Positions 33,185 to 34,859 of a stretch of 34,859 nucleotides of DNA are shown here, in pieces. Numbering within the stretch: position 1 is the first letter of the stretch; the number at the start of each line of letters is the position of its first letter. Location: the NCBI RefSeq assembly GCF_014879935.1, contig NZ_JACSRD010000097.1, positions 1 to 34,859 on the forward strand, in the 5' to 3' direction. The notes beneath the pieces were generated by a model that saw only the letters and a program-made list of their open reading frames with translations, had not been told where the DNA came from and ran no database searches. This stretch comes from Prosthecobacter sp. Lineage in GTDB: Bacteria > Verrucomicrobiota > Verrucomicrobiia > Verrucomicrobiales > Verrucomicrobiaceae. A program made the translations under genes and the position numbers.

Positions 33185-34755
33185 GGTTGGAGGGTGATTT
33201 CGGTTTCGACGAGCTTCAAAGGCTTCGCGGCATGCTGGAGCATGATTTGGAGATCGTTCCAGCCGTGCTGGAGATACGTCACAGGCACGGGCCATTGCGC
33301 ATAGGCTTCGGTGGGAGGACATGAGGCGATGCCGTGACGCTTGCCGGTGGTGACGACGATGTTTTTCGATGCGGAGCCCGCGTGGAGGCTGTGGCCGTTG
33401 ATTTGGATGGAGAGGGAAACATCGTCGTAGGCTTGATTGGCACCGTGAAGGCCGAGTCGGAGCCACGCGGTGCTTTTCGAGGCGTCTTCGCCGATGAGGA
33501 GACGCAGCGAGGAGGGCTCGCCCGTTTTCAGCGAAACGGGGAGCTGTTTGCGATATTCATAAGTGTCGCTGTGATCGTGAAAGTAGGGCTGGGTGACGAG
33601 GAAACGCCGCGTGCCCTGCTGCGTGGTGAGTGACTGCACGATCTGTGGCTGCGCGTGGAGGATCAGATTGTAGATCTGGAGGCCGGAGGCGCCGAGATGG
33701 CGTTGATTGAGCGCCGCGCCGAGAAATTGCGGCCCGGTGGGCGTGCGGGAAACTTCAGCGGCATACGCGGCGCTGTCGTGTTTGTCGGAAAAGGGCCAGA
33801 TGTAGCCGGAGCGGCCGTAAAGCGAGCCGATGACCTCGCAGCCCGCCGGTTTGGCGAGGCGCACAAACTCATCGATGGGCATGTCGTGGGCCAAAGTCAT
33901 GACCTGTGCGGGAATGAGCGCGTCGATGAGGCGCTGCGAGGTCCACGCCTCGATGTCGAGACCGGCCCAGGCGCAGTTCTTCAGCGCGGGAGGCACGCGG
34001 ACGATGAGTTTGAGATGCTGCTTCCGCTTTTCACCGAGGAGATCGAGATGCTCGCGGATGCGCACGAGTATCGCGGTGATGAGGTGCGCATGTTTGGATG
34101 CCTCGCCGGGAGGGAAGAAGATTTGGAAGCGATTGAAGTCGAGTTCGAAGCCATCCATCACATCGGCGTAGCGATCCATGGCCTCGAAAATGATCGCGAG
34201 ACGGTAAGCGCGGACTTCGTCGCGGGCGTAATTGAGCAGGTGCTTGTAGCCTTCGTATTCCGGCACGGGCGAGGCACCGAGACTGGCGTCTTGATGCTCC
34301 ATCCAGAAGCGACCGGTGAGCGGGTAATGAAGCGGATCGCTGCAGTAGTGCGCGTCATTCATCCGGTAGGAGGGATAAAAAGCCATGCCGCGCTGCTTGG
34401 CGCGATCACCCACGATGCGTGGCGCGTCGAGTCCGGCCTCGGTGGCGATGCGGCAGCGCTCGATGCGCGTTTTCCACTTGGGATCGTCGTTGTATTTCGT
34501 CACGCGCCAGCCCCAGGTGCTGGCGACCTTCGTCGGATAATACAGAATGTCTGAACCCGCTCCGATGGACCACATGAGCGACTTTGCGGGGCCGTTCGCG
34601 ATGTCATCGACGAGCTTTTCGAGCTTCGCTTTCGATTCAGCCGGAGTGTCGCCGGTGAAGGAAAGATCGCCATCGAGGTTCTGCATGAGCCGCAGCGGCT
34701 CTGCCGCGTGGAGCAAAGGGAGGAGGACAAAAAGGATGAGCGCTGCCGTTTTCAT
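33181..34755 (-). CDS. Secreted putative TIM-barrel glycoside hydrolase-like protein
   Basis: This 524-residue protein has a signal peptide (MKTAALILFVLLPLLHAAEPL). The body reads as a TIM barrel: strands and loops such as SLMWSIGAGSDILYYPTK, RGMAFYPSYRMNDAH, the block DVMDGFELDFNRFQIFFPPG with acidic residues where family GH enzymes keep a catalytic acid, and KLIVRVPPA. The last 130 residues (after FLVTQPYFHDHSDTYEYRK) look like a beta-sandwich carbohydrate-binding module (LRLGLHGANQAYDDVSLSIQ). I do not recognise a named GH family, so the activity is unknown. It is the first gene of a pair with the PhyH enzyme, joined by an ATGA overlap. Confidence 0.78.
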   Translation of the reverse strand: MKTAALILFVLLPLLHAAEPLRLMQNLDGDLSFTGDTPAESKAKLEKLVDDIANGPAKSLMWSIGAGSDILYYPTKVASTWGWRVTKYNDDPKWKTRIERCRIATEAGLDAPRIVGDRAKQRGMAFYPSYRMNDAHYCSDPLHYPLTGRFWMEHQDASLGASPVPEYEGYKHLLNYARDEVRAYRLAIIFEAMDRYADVMDGFELDFNRFQIFFPPGEASKHAHLITAILVRIREHLDLLGEKRKQHLKLIVRVPPALKNCAWAGLDIEAWTSQRLIDALIPAQVMTLAHDMPIDEFVRLAKPAGCEVIGSLYGRSGYIWPFSDKHDSAAYAAEVSRTPTGPQFLGAALNQRHLGASGLQIYNLILHAQPQIVQSLTTQQGTRRFLVTQPYFHDHSDTYEYRKQLPVSLKTGEPSSLRLLIGEDASKSTAWLRLGLHGANQAYDDVSLSIQINGHSLHAGSASKNIVVTTGKRHGIASCPPTEAYAQWPVPVTYLQHGWNDLQIMLQHAAKPLKLVETEITLQP

Positions 34756-34804
34756 GCGGTGAGTTCAGTAAAGAGTGCCGCATCATCAAATGCTAGGCAG
34801 TGTT

Positions 34805-34859
34805 TTAAAACCTCTTGAGCGGCTGCATCCAATCGATGACAGCGGCGAAAGCGAGCAGT
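34805..34859 (-). CDS. 3' end of an unidentified gene
   Basis: A minus-strand frame open from the right edge ends at TAA (34805-34807) and encodes LLAFAAVIDWMQPLKRF. Too little is present to name it. It lies 49 bases upstream of the secreted TIM-barrel-like gene on the same strand, so it may be its operon partner. Confidence 0.3.
   Translation of the reverse strand, partial: LLAFAAVIDWMQPLKRF

Noticed and set aside
32447..33304. Plus-strand 285-residue frame rich in Gly, Ala and Val over the PhyH gene
   Set aside because: Antisense shadow of PhyH; no family motif, and the opposite strand has a complete set of iron-ligand motifs.

Overview
The window looks like a chromosomal segment of a Verrucomicrobiota bacterium, probably of the Verrucomicrobiales. 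This is inferred from gene content and style, not from a marker comparison. The signs are a DUF1501 protein, ECF-like sigma factors next to a zinc-finger/WD-repeat Ser/Thr kinase, many secreted beta-propeller proteins, and secreted proteins ending in a 'DxDGDG..N..EY' module. The DNA is GC-rich. I checked the bases before about 22 confident starts and saw no well-placed GGAGG-like Shine-Dalgarno sequence at any of them.

Layout. (1) 1-616, minus strand: a ribosomal protein cluster rpmJ-rpsM-rpsK, cut by the left edge. (2) 807-4804: housekeeping genes (SGNH esterase and pyrD in tandem; recJ), with a DUF3592 membrane protein on the opposite strand. (3) 4875-11008, all minus strand: a beta-propeller protein, an Lgt-like membrane enzyme, two tandem paralogous exported proteins, a Tat-type DUF1501 protein closed by a clear terminator, and a small exported protein. 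(4) 11184-19944, plus strand: two sigma factors in a row, a membrane Ser/Thr kinase with WD-like repeats, and a 1360-residue secreted multi-Ig protein. This is a plausible signalling unit with its surface output. (5) 19983-24611, minus strand: a secreted glycan-directed cluster (GH32/43-like propeller protein, sialidase-like protein, Kelch protein, and a third gene that is now a broken chimera). The last three are joined by 4-bp ATGA overlaps. (6) 24745-28556: an AraC/GyrI regulator, a DUF1905 protein, a B12-binding radical SAM protein carrying an in-frame palindromic repeat, and an endonuclease/exonuclease/phosphatase-fold protein. (7) 28678-34859: a large secreted subtilisin-like protease, then on the minus strand a PhyH-type dioxygenase overlapping a secreted TIM-barrel-like protein, and the tail of one more gene at the edge.

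No stretch over 300 bases lacks a gene. I saw no tRNA or rRNA, CRISPR array, transposase or phage gene. The features that ordinary annotation would miss are the palindromic element inside the radical SAM gene (27051-27133), the broken chimeric gene at the end of the sialidase-Kelch operon, the sigma factor whose conserved N-terminus lies upstream of any standard start codon, the tandem exported paralogs coupled to an Lgt-like gene, and the apparent absence of Shine-Dalgarno sites.
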